64,000 nt of DNA from Histomonas meleagridis. Its lineage: Eukaryota > Parabasalia > Tritrichomonadida > Dientamoebidae. Location: positions 496,001 to 560,000 of the forward strand of contig WSYJ01000086.1 of the NCBI GenBank assembly GCA_020186115.1, in the 5' to 3' direction. Every line of letters begins with the position of its first letter. The stretch's first letter is position 1. Shown here piece by piece: positions 50,727 to 60,387 of this stretch. The position numbers and the translations under genes are program-made. The notes below the pieces were generated by a model, which saw only the letters and a list, made by a program, of their open reading frames with translations, made no database searches and was not told the origin of the DNA.

Positions 50727-51548
50727 TTAAATGGTAAATTCGCTTTGTATTAAATTCTTTACAAAGCAATTTGCTGACTCTATTCCACCATCAATGTAAA
50801 TTGCAGCAACAATCGCTTTAAGTGTCTTTACCAAACCTGATGGGGAACTTTGTTTGCTAAATTTATTGATGCCTAATTGAATAGAAAACCTTTGAAGTGT
50901 ATCTTGGCTGATCAAATTACCGCGGATGCTCGTCAAATCGCCTTCTTTGGATTCTGGAAATTTATTAAAAAGAAATTCGGTAACACTAAAAGATATTAAA
51001 GATGACCCAATAAAAACCATTCGTTTGCGTTCAGGTTGAAGTTCAATTGAGCGTGCTAATGCGCACCTAAGATATCCTTTGTTTTTAAATTGATATCCAA
51101 TTTTGGATTCTATTTCTAATTTACCATGAGATGCTTTTGTAGGCGAGCTATTAGTTGCTTTTTGATTAGCTACTGTTTGGGAATTTATTGTCTCTTGTGG
51201 GATATTTTGTATATCTAGCTGAACAAAATGTGTACCTTGTTGAAGATAATGCATTTCATTTTGAAGACTTTCCATCTCTTGTTGTAGGTATTCCATTTCC
51301 TTTTGAAAGTTTTGCATTTCTTGAGGTTTTATCATATTTTGTTGAAAAAGCTGCATTTCTTGTTGAATAAAGTGAATTTTTTGTTGGACTGCTTGTATTC
51401 CTTGTTGAGTTAATTGCACTCCTTGTTGGATCAGTAATAATCCTTGTTGCATTATTTGTTGGTTTGTCTGTGCTTGATTGTTTTGTGTTTGGTGATATGC
51501 TCCTTGTTGTGCAGGATCGAATTTATAAAATCCTTTTTGATATGCCAT
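50727..51548 (-). CDS. RNase III-like domain protein, predicted catalytically inactive
   Basis: A 273-residue protein. Residues about 20-120 are a Gln/Met-rich coiled coil made of imprecise 7/14-residue repeats (QQGVQLTQQGIQAVQQ, LQQEMESLQNEM). Residues about 143-268 match the RNase III fold from end to end: IGYQFKNKGYLRCALARS, MVFIGSSLISFSVTEFLFNK, FPESKEGDLTSIRGNLISQD, TLQRFSIQLGI and IVAAIYIDGG. Compared with E. coli RNase III, the four metal-binding acids E41, D45, D114 and E117 align with Val178, Ser182, Lys241 and Lys244, so cleavage should be impossible. There is no double-stranded RNA-binding domain. It could be a structural partner of an RNA complex, dimerising through the retained fold. 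The family call is strong; the function is unknown. Confidence 0.8.
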   Translation of the reverse strand: MAYQKGFYKFDPAQQGAYHQTQNNQAQTNQQIMQQGLLLIQQGVQLTQQGIQAVQQKIHFIQQEMQLFQQNMIKPQEMQNFQKEMEYLQQEMESLQNEMHYLQQGTHFVQLDIQNIPQETINSQTVANQKATNSSPTKASHGKLEIESKIGYQFKNKGYLRCALARSIELQPERKRMVFIGSSLISFSVTEFLFNKFPESKEGDLTSIRGNLISQDTLQRFSIQLGINKFSKQSSPSGLVKTLKAIVAAIYIDGGIESANCFVKNLIQSEFTI

Positions 51549-52188
51549 TTTTTTGATTTGTTGTGGTAGGGTTCGGAGTGGAAGTGGGGTACAAAAATAA
51601 TGCCACCGCTCTGTAACACCGAAACTTTTTCAAGTGAATTTCAAAGGTTATTTCGTTTGTAAAATCTTGGACTATCGATTTTAATGGTGACGAATTCGTT
51701 CAAAAAGTTTGTTTTCCAAAAGGTTCAGAGAAAAAAGGAAAGTTAAGAGGGAACGACAAGCAATTTGCATACTTAATTAAAATGTGGATTTTTTGACTGT
51801 TATTATAATTTTGGTTTAGATAATGATTTGGAATTGAGAATTTTCGGGAAACTTATATGAGTCTACACTTAAATAAATATATAAGTATATCTAACAAAAT
51901 AGCGAAATAGAAATTAATTTAATTTTTGAAAATCAAAATATTTGTTTGTTATTCCTCATATGTGATGATAATGAAATGCTCAAATATCTATAAAATAATA
52001 TTTTTAAGGAATTTTATTAATCCATTCATTAGAATCTAATGATTGTATCTCATTTGAATAATTTTTTTTAAGTGTAATATAATTTTTATTTAAAGACTTT
52101 GTCGTACGATAATTATTCAGTCTCTCAATGATTAAAAATGAAATGATTTCGGAACATTACAATATTGTATTTATTGTTAAGTTTTAAT
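51549..52188. other. Intergenic region, no gene seen
   Basis: Upstream of the RNase III-like gene (a GTACCCCACTTCC patch on its strand) and downstream of the RRM gene. Confidence 0.35.
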
Positions 52189-52791
52189 TCATCTTCGATC
52201 ACTATACCTTCCACGACTCCTTCTTGGTGGTGAGCTGCGCCTATCACGTGATCTTCGAGGTGGTGGAGAATAGTCATCATAATCATAACTTCTTCTTGGT
52301 GGTGGAGAATAGTCATCATATCCTCCACGACTCCTCCTTGAGCGAGAGTAGTCATCATGGTACCTATCGCGTGATCTTCGAGGTGGTGGTGAATAGTAAT
52401 CGTCATAACTATGACGTCTTTCATGTCGCCTGTCATCGTGGTATCTGCTCCTACGTCGGCTTCTTCTTCGGTCTCCATTTTTTTCAGAGAATTCAACAGT
52501 TATACGTCGGCCATCAAATTCTGTTTTGTTTAATTCATCAATTATTTTCAATGCAACTTCCTTATCAGGAACGTCAACAAAAGCATAACCGGCCGAAGCA
52601 CCTCTGTGGGTGGGGATTTGGACATTCGAAATTGTTCCAATTTGAGAAAATCTTTCCTTTAATTGTTCTTCTGTTGTTTTGTAATTGATGTTGCCAACAT
52701 AAAGACAATAATTTTGTGGTGGATCTTCATCTTTATTGGTATCCGGCTTGTCCTCTGGCGGCGGGCTCGCATTCTCTGAACCACTCGACAT
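52189..52791 (-). CDS. SR-type RNA-binding protein (RRM plus RS domain)
   Basis: About 200 residues. A short acidic/Pro N-terminus is followed by one RRM at about residues 28-103 with RNP2 LYVGNI and RNP1 AGYAFVDV, then an RS-type tail (about 105-200) of Arg-Ser dipeptides mixed with repeated YDDYSPPPRRS units. SR proteins act in splicing and mRNA export in the nucleus, with the RS region phosphorylated by SRPK/CLK kinases. The RRM spacing (NINYKTTEEQLKERFSQIG) also resembles poly(A)-binding PABPN1 and trichomonad SR proteins. I prefer ATG 52791 (MSSGSENASPPP); an ATG 19 codons upstream would add an odd hydrophobic start. Confidence 0.88.
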   Translation of the reverse strand: MSSGSENASPPPEDKPDTNKDEDPPQNYCLYVGNINYKTTEEQLKERFSQIGTISNVQIPTHRGASAGYAFVDVPDKEVALKIIDELNKTEFDGRRITVEFSEKNGDRRRSRRRSRYHDDRRHERRHSYDDYYSPPPRRSRDRYHDDYSRSRRSRGGYDDYSPPPRRSYDYDDYSPPPRRSRDRRSSPPRRSRGRYSDRR

Positions 52792-52965
52792 TGTATAAAT
52801 ATACCACTTTTTGATAAGGATGACCAGCGCCAAAAAAGTGTCGCTCATTTACACTTTTCTTTTAAAAACTCATTTTGATAAGTTTATTTGTATAATTGAA
52901 TAGTTTATCGTTAAACACCAAAAGAAGAAACTTTTAACATAACAAAATTTATTAAAAACAAAATG

Positions 52966-54402
52966 TTAAAAACAACTTTTTTGCTGAATACATGCATACT
53001 CTGCAGATGGATCAGCAAATGTAATATTTGGGAAAAATTCTTTTGCCTGATTAAAGATGATTTCCCAATTCTTTTTATATTCTTCTTCTTCTTCTTTTGA
53101 AGTTTCATTTCCAGAATCAAAACTTCGAATTTTAATGTTTTTACTTTCCATTGTTTTCATAGCGCTTTTTGATAATGCACAAATTTCTTCACTCCAATGA
53201 TTACATGAATCTTGAATAGCAGGAACAATGATTTCAACTACAATATCATAATGATCTGAAAATAATTCAACATAATTGGGATCCCCACATATTTCTAATG
53301 CTGTTTTGCTTATCTTTGCATTCTTTGATCTGATACATTCTGAAATTTTTTTTAAAACAGACGATAGAAAAGTGTCGTCGGTTTTGACATTGAAATAAAT
53401 TCCAATTTGAGATATGATCTTCAAGAAATCAACAATTTTATTGGGGTTACAGATTGGCCAATGTTTCATTAAGTAAGTTGTACACCATTGAATTAGGTCT
53501 GAGTCCTTTGAACACAAAAAAACAGTGACCTTGGATAAATTTTCAAAAAAAACTTCAAGATCTTTTGTGTTAAAAAGTGGGAAAATGTTTTGCTTGAACA
53601 AGTTGATGAACGTCTTACTGATTGTCCTTTGAAAAGAACGGAAATAAGTGTCAAAAAAAATTAAAATTGGATTAACACAATTAACTGTAATCATATCTGA
53701 TATATAACAACAAATCATATGCACAAGCGTGGCCAGAATAACAGACCGATGTGATGGAATTCTTCCATAGATGGCATTTATCGTTTTCAATGTTGCATCT
53801 TGTTCTTCTTTGTTTGGCGTTGCTAGAATTTCGACTATGTTTCGTGAAAACTGTTTTTGAAGGTATGTGACAATTTTTTCATGGTCGCATAAAAACAACA
53901 AATTTGTGAAGATTTTATGACAAAGTAATATCTGTTTAATTGAATGTTCATTTTGCTCAACTGAGGTATCGTGAATAATGTTGATTTCAATCATGTGTAA
54001 AAGCGCTTGAATTTGTGAAGGTGATAAAAAATCAACAGCTTCCTTAGTTTTGAGCTTTTTCTTCAAAACATTTAAAACGCTTTCCTTCCTTTCTACCTCT
54101 TTTTGAAAACGAGATATTATCATTTTGTTTAAGTTTGGTCTTAATAAAATTTTGAAATCAAAAACATAATTTGCTTGCAGTATTAAGTTTTCAATCGGTG
54201 TGTCATATATTTTTGTGCATAGACTATTTTTTTGATTTGTTGATGTTGATCTAAAAATTCTGTTATTTTTTGGACCAATTTTGAAATTCTGTAAATTGAT
54301 TGTAGTATTTTTGTGAGCATGCCCATTATACATTGAAAATGAGCGTTTCCTTGATATATCTATCCGATTTTTTGGCTTATCATATTTGCCAAGCTCGGAC
54401 AT
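52966..54402 (-). CDS. PP2A regulatory subunit B56-like protein
   Basis: A 478-residue HEAT-like helical protein of the B56 (PPP2R5) family, which directs phosphatase 2A to substrates. Best match is at about 195-220 (ATPNKEEQDATLKTINAIYG), with RIPSHRSVI following; then VNPILIFFDTYFRSFQ, CTTYLMKHWPICNPNKIVDF and LEICGDPNYVELF. The first 60 residues are basic and Ser/Asn-rich, and the last 50 acidic (SKEEEEEYKKNW). It is divergent from animal B56, so substrate-motif (LxxIxE) binding cannot be assumed. Start ATG 54402. Confidence 0.82.
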   Translation of the reverse strand: MSELGKYDKPKNRIDISRKRSFSMYNGHAHKNTTINLQNFKIGPKNNRIFRSTSTNQKNSLCTKIYDTPIENLILQANYVFDFKILLRPNLNKMIISRFQKEVERKESVLNVLKKKLKTKEAVDFLSPSQIQALLHMIEINIIHDTSVEQNEHSIKQILLCHKIFTNLLFLCDHEKIVTYLQKQFSRNIVEILATPNKEEQDATLKTINAIYGRIPSHRSVILATLVHMICCYISDMITVNCVNPILIFFDTYFRSFQRTISKTFINLFKQNIFPLFNTKDLEVFFENLSKVTVFLCSKDSDLIQWCTTYLMKHWPICNPNKIVDFLKIISQIGIYFNVKTDDTFLSSVLKKISECIRSKNAKISKTALEICGDPNYVELFSDHYDIVVEIIVPAIQDSCNHWSEEICALSKSAMKTMESKNIKIRSFDSGNETSKEEEEEYKKNWEIIFNQAKEFFPNITFADPSAEYACIQQKSCF

Positions 54403-54727
54403 AAATCTAAGACGAACGTTAAATATATCTGATTAACGTCTTTCGCACAGGACACATGTCTTCAAACAAACCTTGTCAAATAACTCGTAACAATTATTTA
54501 TTTTCATCAAAGACATCGAGATATGCAATGGTAAAAAATAGTTGACATCAATGTCAAAGAATTTCATTAAATTTGCTTGGCCAAATTAAAATTTGTGATA
54601 AAGATAATAATTTTCAATCAATTAAAATTAATACATTGTTTTGAAAATACGAGAAAAATTGAAGTTAATATTATCAAAATTATTGGTTCAAAGAAAAAAG
54701 TCATTTTTATTATAAAAAAAAAAATAT
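54403..54727. other. Short intergenic region
   Basis: AT-rich; nothing seen. A 60-codon frame at 54577-54759 overlaps the GTPase gene's end and is a shadow. Confidence 0.3.
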
Positions 54728-55350
54728 TTATTGTTTACAACAGGATTTGTTTTTTTTAGGTTTCTCAACAGATGTAATTTCAACAGTATTCGTCTTTGCT
54801 TCAATTTTTGTGCTAGCACTGATAATTTCTTTGGCAACAGACTGGAAAAGATCTTTAACATTAAGATCAATTTTAGCTGATGTCTCAAAAGATATTGTAA
54901 TTTGATTTTTTTGAGCAAATTCCTCCATCATATCTTCAGTAATTTGATGTTCTTTTACTTCGAAATCATACTTATTTGCAGCACAAGCAATAATTACATT
55001 TGGAGGTCCATTTTCTTTTAATTCAACAACCCAACCTTGAGCTTCTTCAAGTGTTTTTTTGACGTTACATCATAAACAATTATTGCGGCTTCTGCATCTC
55101 TATAATAATTTGGTGCCAATGAACGATATTTTTCTTGTCCTGCTGTATCCCATATACCAAGGGTTACTCGTTCCCCATTGATTTCGATTTCTTTAATGGA
55201 ATGTGCTGCACCGATTGTTTGCTGTGTTTGTAAAAATTCATCTTTTACAAATCTATTGATAAGAGATGTTTTTCCGGTTCCTTCTGCTCCTATGATCACA
55301 AGCTTCCTTGTTTCAGCTCCTTTATCAATGTTTCTGGATGAATTTCTCAT
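54728..55350 (-). pseudogene. Rab5/Rab22-like small GTPase, one-base frameshift
   Basis: Minus-strand coding over two frames. The first (from ATG 55350) gives G1 GAEGTGKT, the switch I sequence TIGAA typical of Rab5/Rab22, switch II WDTAGQEKYRSLAPNYYR and VYDVTS. The second gives EEAQGWVVEL, PNVIIAC, ANKYD (NKxD), ETSAK (SAK) and a C-terminus ending KSCCKQ, a dicysteine prenylation site. The junction is a seven-A run (plus strand T7 near 55054-55060); eight A would join the frames to a full Rab of about 208 residues. All GTPase motifs are perfect, so an assembly indel is more likely than decay. The frame is open upstream to a TTG at 55410, but ATG 55350 gives a normal N-terminus. Rab5 directs early-endosome fusion. 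Confidence 0.85.
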
Positions 55351-55410
55351 TTCGGAATTGTTTTGATTTGCACATTGAAAAAATCTTCTGAAAAAGTCGA
55401 CAGCACCCAA

Positions 55411-55810
55411 AATAAAATTTTTGTGTAGTTTACTTTAATTGGGAACGATACTTAAGCATTCAATTTCTTTATCGGCAGGACATTTCTCTTCAATCAAACC
55501 TTGGAGAGCGAACTGACACCAGTTACAACAGCAAGATCATCTCAAATAATTTTATTTTTAACCAACCAAATGAGGGCAAGTATGGTATGCTAACAAAGGT
55601 TTTATTAGAACTTTTTTTTTTTAAATTTGATTAATCAAATTATGTTTCATCTTTTAAATCAACGAGATAGAAACCCATTTTGTTATATCACCATTAAATG
55701 TCTTTTTTTATTTATGTAAAACTTTAACCATAGATTCATATAATTCCAAAAATCAAATTAAGAAATATTTACTCTATTTCCTGGCTATTTGTTGGTGACA
55801 GTTGTGGGAA
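55411..55810. other. Intergenic region, no gene seen
   Basis: AT-rich, some T/A runs; lies between the Rab gene's 5' end and the SPC3 3' end. Confidence 0.3.
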
Positions 55811-56323
55811 TTATTTTGGATAAATATATTTATTTGGTAATTTCAATTCTTTTGTTAACAAAGTACGGGTTCGGAGGATTCCTACATAGGGAACTTGTTG
55901 AATCTTAAAATGAAGTTGAACTGTTTTCCCTTTAATTGAAGGTCCAACTTGTCTAAGTGTGAAATTTCCTGGAATATTGTGAGCGACAAAGTGTGGATCT
56001 GATTTTTTGATAAGCTCATTCCAAAGCGTAACGCTGTGTTGGTCTGTTTTCGATTCGCCCCATTCAGCAACTATGTATGTGTAAAATAAATTTGTGTTTA
56101 AATGCATCAATGGTGTCAAGTCAGCATCAATATTAAATGTAAGCGCAGCTTCCTCAAATCCACGTTTAGTTCTTCCGAAACCAGTAATATTTGCGACTTC
56201 AAATGATACAGGAGTTTCAACAGAATAACATAGTGCTAAAATAGCACCTATCACACCAACAATACAAATGGTTATTGTACCCATAAAAAATATATTGTAA
56301 ATGCGACCGAACATGGAATTCAT
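55811..56323 (-). CDS. SPC3: Signal peptidase complex subunit 3 (SPC22/23-like)
   Basis: A 170-residue type II membrane protein: a short cytosolic start, one transmembrane helix (about 12-34, FFMGTITICIVGVIGAILAL), then a lumenal domain. Family features are ALTFNIDADLTPLMHLNTN (TFDITADLENIFDWNVKQ in animals), LFYTYIVAEW, VTLWNELI, FTLRQVGPSIKGKTVQLHF and a GIL segment with a strand-rich end. SPC3 is a non-catalytic subunit required for signal peptidase in the ER. The start was set to ATG 56323 by family length; an upstream ATG at 56413 would add a second hydrophobic helix of 30 residues, unusual for the family. Confidence 0.88.
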   Translation of the reverse strand: MNSMFGRIYNIFFMGTITICIVGVIGAILALCYSVETPVSFEVANITGFGRTKRGFEEAALTFNIDADLTPLMHLNTNLFYTYIVAEWGESKTDQHSVTLWNELIKKSDPHFVAHNIPGNFTLRQVGPSIKGKTVQLHFKIQQVPYVGILRTRTLLTKELKLPNKYIYPK

Positions 56324-56413
56324 GGCGAATCTGCCACTTTTCAAATAAATATAACAAAACAATAGAATAATGTAAAGTATTGAAAAATTATTTGAATTTT
56401 GCCAAACAGACAT

Positions 56414-57320
56414 TATTGATTGAACATAATGTAAAATAAATCAAAAGATTTTTAAGTAAATTTTATATTTGCAGAGGATAAATATTTCCAATAAATGTTG
56501 AATAATGATTATCCAATAAAAAACATAAAAACTTATTATTATAAATTTTCAATTTGTCAAATTGACAACAATTAAAAATATCTATTTATTTAAATACTAT
56601 CTATTTTCGAAATAAAAATGAAATTGATTTCTAAATAGGCTTTTAAATATAAAGAATTATTAAATATGAAAAAGCTCAATATTAATAAGAAAATACGAGA
56701 TATATATTTTTGGTTTCTAACTATGCACATATTCCATTTGTAAAGTTACATCATGCCATCCTTGTATTTAAAAGCAATGTTAAATTTACATTATTGAAAT
56801 TACGATTTTGAACTTATATCACTCGTTATAAAACAATCTATGTGGAATATTAAATAGCTTTAGTATAAGTTCCATAATAAAAAATTTTTATTCAACAGAT
56901 TGACAAGAATTACATAAAACTCCTCTAAATTGATCATGAAATAAAGAATAAATGCATTTATTCTGCTTCTTTTGTTTTTCTTACTTTTGCTCCCGTGTAT
57001 ACTATCGGCAAAAGTGCGTGTACACTAAATCCGAGCTATATTTATTTCTGAAGTACTAAAAAAATCAAAAATATTACCAAAAAAGTCAATGGTTTATGTG
57101 TATAACTCCTGTAAAATGGAAATTAAACTGTTTCATTTTCTAAACGATGATGCAACCAATGAAATTATCATTAAATACGGAAGAAATACCTTAAGAACAA
57201 TTGCAGATATCAAAATTTTTATTCAATTGAACTCAAAGCGATTATTATGAAATATTTATGCATTATCTTTGCAATATTTTTTCCAAAAATTATTTGTTGA
57301 AGTTTTTCATATAATGCACT
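56414..57320. other. Intergenic region with a short ATG frame
   Basis: AT-rich. A 45-codon plus-strand frame from ATG 57116 reads MEIKLFHFLNDDATNEII and ends at TGA near 57252; its composition is protein-like but unidentified. Nothing else is seen. Confidence 0.3.
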
Positions 57321-57653
57321 TTATAATATTATTGTGTTTATGTATTTACGTTTTGCTTTGTGGGGATATTTGTTATGTTGTATATTGCAATTTTGATGAT
57401 TTTCATATGTTTGTGTGTTTATATCAACTTTTGTTTTGATACTATTATTTCGATTTTTTTCTGCATACATTCGATCTTTGAGTTGATTTTGATTATTAGC
57501 AATATGCGCTTCATTTCTATTTCTTGTTGAAAATGAAGATTTGATATTTGTAGAAGAGGAATCTGAATTAGAATTTTCGTTTGTAATTTTTTCAAGGAGT
57601 AAATTTACGATTTCTGTGTAACCTAATTGTTGTGCAATTTGAAGTGCTGTTTC
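57321..57653 (-). CDS. Last ankyrin repeat and C-terminal tail of the ankyrin gene at 60346-61797
   Basis: An open block of 110 codons without an ATG start. It begins ETALQIAQQLGYTEIVNLLL, an ankyrin helix pair, and continues into an Asn/Lys/Ser-rich tail (NENSNSDSSSTNIKSSFSTR, EAHIANNQNQLKDRM) ending at TAA 57321-57323. In sequence this AT-rich, 110 codons without a stop are unlikely by chance. It is best read as the final coding block of the split ankyrin gene, joined to the modules on its right by removal of spacers. If not removed, this block is untranslated. Confidence 0.6.
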   Translation of the reverse strand, partial: ETALQIAQQLGYTEIVNLLLEKITNENSNSDSSSTNIKSSFSTRNRNEAHIANNQNQLKDRMYAEKNRNNSIKTKVDINTQTYENHQNCNIQHNKYPHKAKRKYINTIIL

Positions 57654-60387
57654 AAATTATTAAAACGTATTCCAAATTATTAAAACATATTTTAAATTAT
57701 TGAAATGAATATATTTTGCATTAACATCAATTCCTTCTTTGTCTAAAAGTAATTTTACTATTTCTATATTATTATTTCTAACTGCTGTATGAAGTGCTGT
57801 TTCAAATTACTAAAATATATATCAAATTATTAAAACATATTACAAATTATTAAAACATATATTAAATTATTCAAATGAATATATTTTGCATTAACATCAA
57901 TTCCTTCTTTATCTAAAAGTAATTTTACTATTTCTATATTATTATTTCTAACTGCTATATGAAGTGCTGTGTCAAATTATTAAAACATATTTCAAATTAT
58001 TAAAACATATTACAAATTATTAAAACATATTACAAATTATTAAAACATATTACAAATTATTAAAACATATTACAAATTATTAAAACATATTAAAAATTAT
58101 AAAAACATATTCCAAATTATTAAAACATATTATAAATTATTAAAACATATTCTAAATTATTAAAACATATTCCAAATTATTAAAACATATTAAAAATTAT
58201 AAAAACATATTCCAAATTATTAAAACATATTCCAAATTATTAAAACATATATCAAATTATTCAAATGAATAGTTTTTGCATTAACATCAATTCCTTTATC
58301 TAAAAGTAATTTTACTATTTCTATATTATTATTTCTAACTGCTATATGAAGTGCTGTTTCAAATTATTTAAACATATATCAAATTATTAAAACATATTAC
58401 AAGTTATTCAAATGAATAGTTTTTGCATTAACATCAATTCCTTTATCTAAAAGTAATTTTACTATTTCTATATTATTATTTCTAACTGCTATATGAAGTG
58501 CTGTTTCAAATTATTAAAACATATTCCAAATTATTAAAACATATATCAAATTATTCAAATGAATAGTTTTTGCATTAACATCAATTCCTTTATCTAAAAG
58601 TAATTTTACTATTTCTATATTATTATTTCTAACTGCTATATGAAGTGCTGTTTCAAATTATTATAACATATTTCAAATTATTAAAATTAAAACTTATAGC
58701 ATTAACATCAATTCCTTCTTTGTCTAAAAGTAATTTTACTATTTCTATATTATTATTTTTAATTGCTATATGAAGTGCTGTTTCAAATTACTAAAATATA
58801 TATCAAATTATTAAAACATATTCTAAATTATTAAAACATATTCCAAATTATTAAATCATATTCTAAATTATTAAAACATATTGTAAATTATTAAAACATA
58901 ACCAAAATTGTTCGAATAAATATATTTTTGCATTATCATCAGTTCCTTTCTCTAAAAGTAATTTTACTATTTCTATATTATTATTTTTAACTGCTATATG
59001 AAGTGCTGTTTCAAATTATTAAAACATATTCCAAATTATTAAAACATATTCCAAATTATTAAAACATATATCAAATTATTCAAATGAATAGTTTTTGCAT
59101 TAACATCAATTCCTTTATCTAAAAGTAATTTTACTATTTCTATATTATTATTTCTAACTGCTATATGAAGTGCTGTTTCAAATTATTATAACATATTTCA
59201 AATTATTAAAATTAAAACTTATAGCATTAACATCAATTCCTTCTTTGTCTAAAAGTAATTTTACTATTTCTATATTATTATTTTTAATTGCTATATGAAG
59301 TGCTGTTTCAAATTACTAAAATATATATCAAATTATTAAAACATATTCTAAATTATTAAAACATATTCCAAATTATTAAATCATATTCTAAATTATTAAA
59401 ACATATTGTAAATTATTAAAACATAACCAAAATTGTTCGAATAAATATATTTTGCATTAACATCAATTCCTTTCTCTAAAAGTAATTTTACTATTTCTAT
59501 ATTATTATTTTTAACTGCTATATGAAGTGCTGTTTCAAATTATTAAAACATATTCCAAATTATTAAAACATATTCCAAATTATTAAAACATATATCAAAT
59601 TATTCAAATGAATATCTTTTGCATTAACATCAATTCCTTTATCTAAAAGTAATTTTACTATTTCTATATTATTATTTTTAACTGCTATATGAAGTGCTGT
59701 TTCAAATTATTAAAACATATTCCAAATTATTAAAACATATTCCAAATTATTAAAACATATTCCAAATTATTAAAACATATTCCAAATTATTAAAACATAT
59801 TCCAAATTATTAAAACATATTCTAAATTATTCAAATGAATAGTTTTTGCATTAACATCAATTCCTTTATCTAAAAGTAATTTTACTATTTCTATATTATT
59901 ATTTTTAACTGCTATATGAAGTGCTGTTTCAAATTATTAAAACATATTTCAAATTATTAAAACATATTATAAATTATTAAAACATACTATAAATTATTAA
60001 AACATATACCAAGTTATTCAAATGAATAGATTTTGCATTAACATCAATTCCTTTATCTAAAAGTAATTTTACTATTTCTATATTATTATTTCTAACTGCT
60101 GTATGAAGTGCTGTTTCAAATTACTAAAATATATATCAAATTATTAAAACATATTACAAATTATTAAAACATATATCAAATTATTCAAATGAATATCTTT
60201 TGCATTAACATCAATTCCTTCTTTGTCTAAAAGTAATTTTACTATTTCTATATTATTATTTTTAACTGCTATATGAAGTGCTGTTTCAAATTATTAAAAC
60301 ATATTCCAAATTATTAAAACATATAAAAAATTATTAAAATAGATTTTAAATTATTAAAACATATTCCAAATTATTCAAATGAATATA
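57654..60387 (-). repeat. Array of 14 ankyrin modules separated by 20-bp-unit spacers
   Basis: Fourteen near-identical modules read ETALHIAVRNNNIEIVKLLL, then DK(E)GIDVNAK, on the minus strand. Each is followed by a spacer built from the unit AATAATTTGGAATATGTTTT (20 bp, with small variants), rich in TAA stops. Spacer lengths from the Lys codon to the Glu codon, left to right: 60, 80, 300, 60, 60, 40, 141, 80, 40, 140, 80, 140, 100, 80 and 90 nt. Nearly all are multiples of 20, so reading frame is not kept across them. Module length varies only by whole codons (the optional Glu in DKEGID). The modules at about 58561-58950 and 59086-59460 form a higher-order duplication with a 525-bp period. 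Confidence 0.8.

Noticed and set aside
57654-60387. CRISPR-like array of short direct repeats
   Set aside because: The repeats are 20-bp AT-only minisatellite units without unique spacers of fixed size, and the longer repeats encode ankyrin codons. The genome is eukaryotic.
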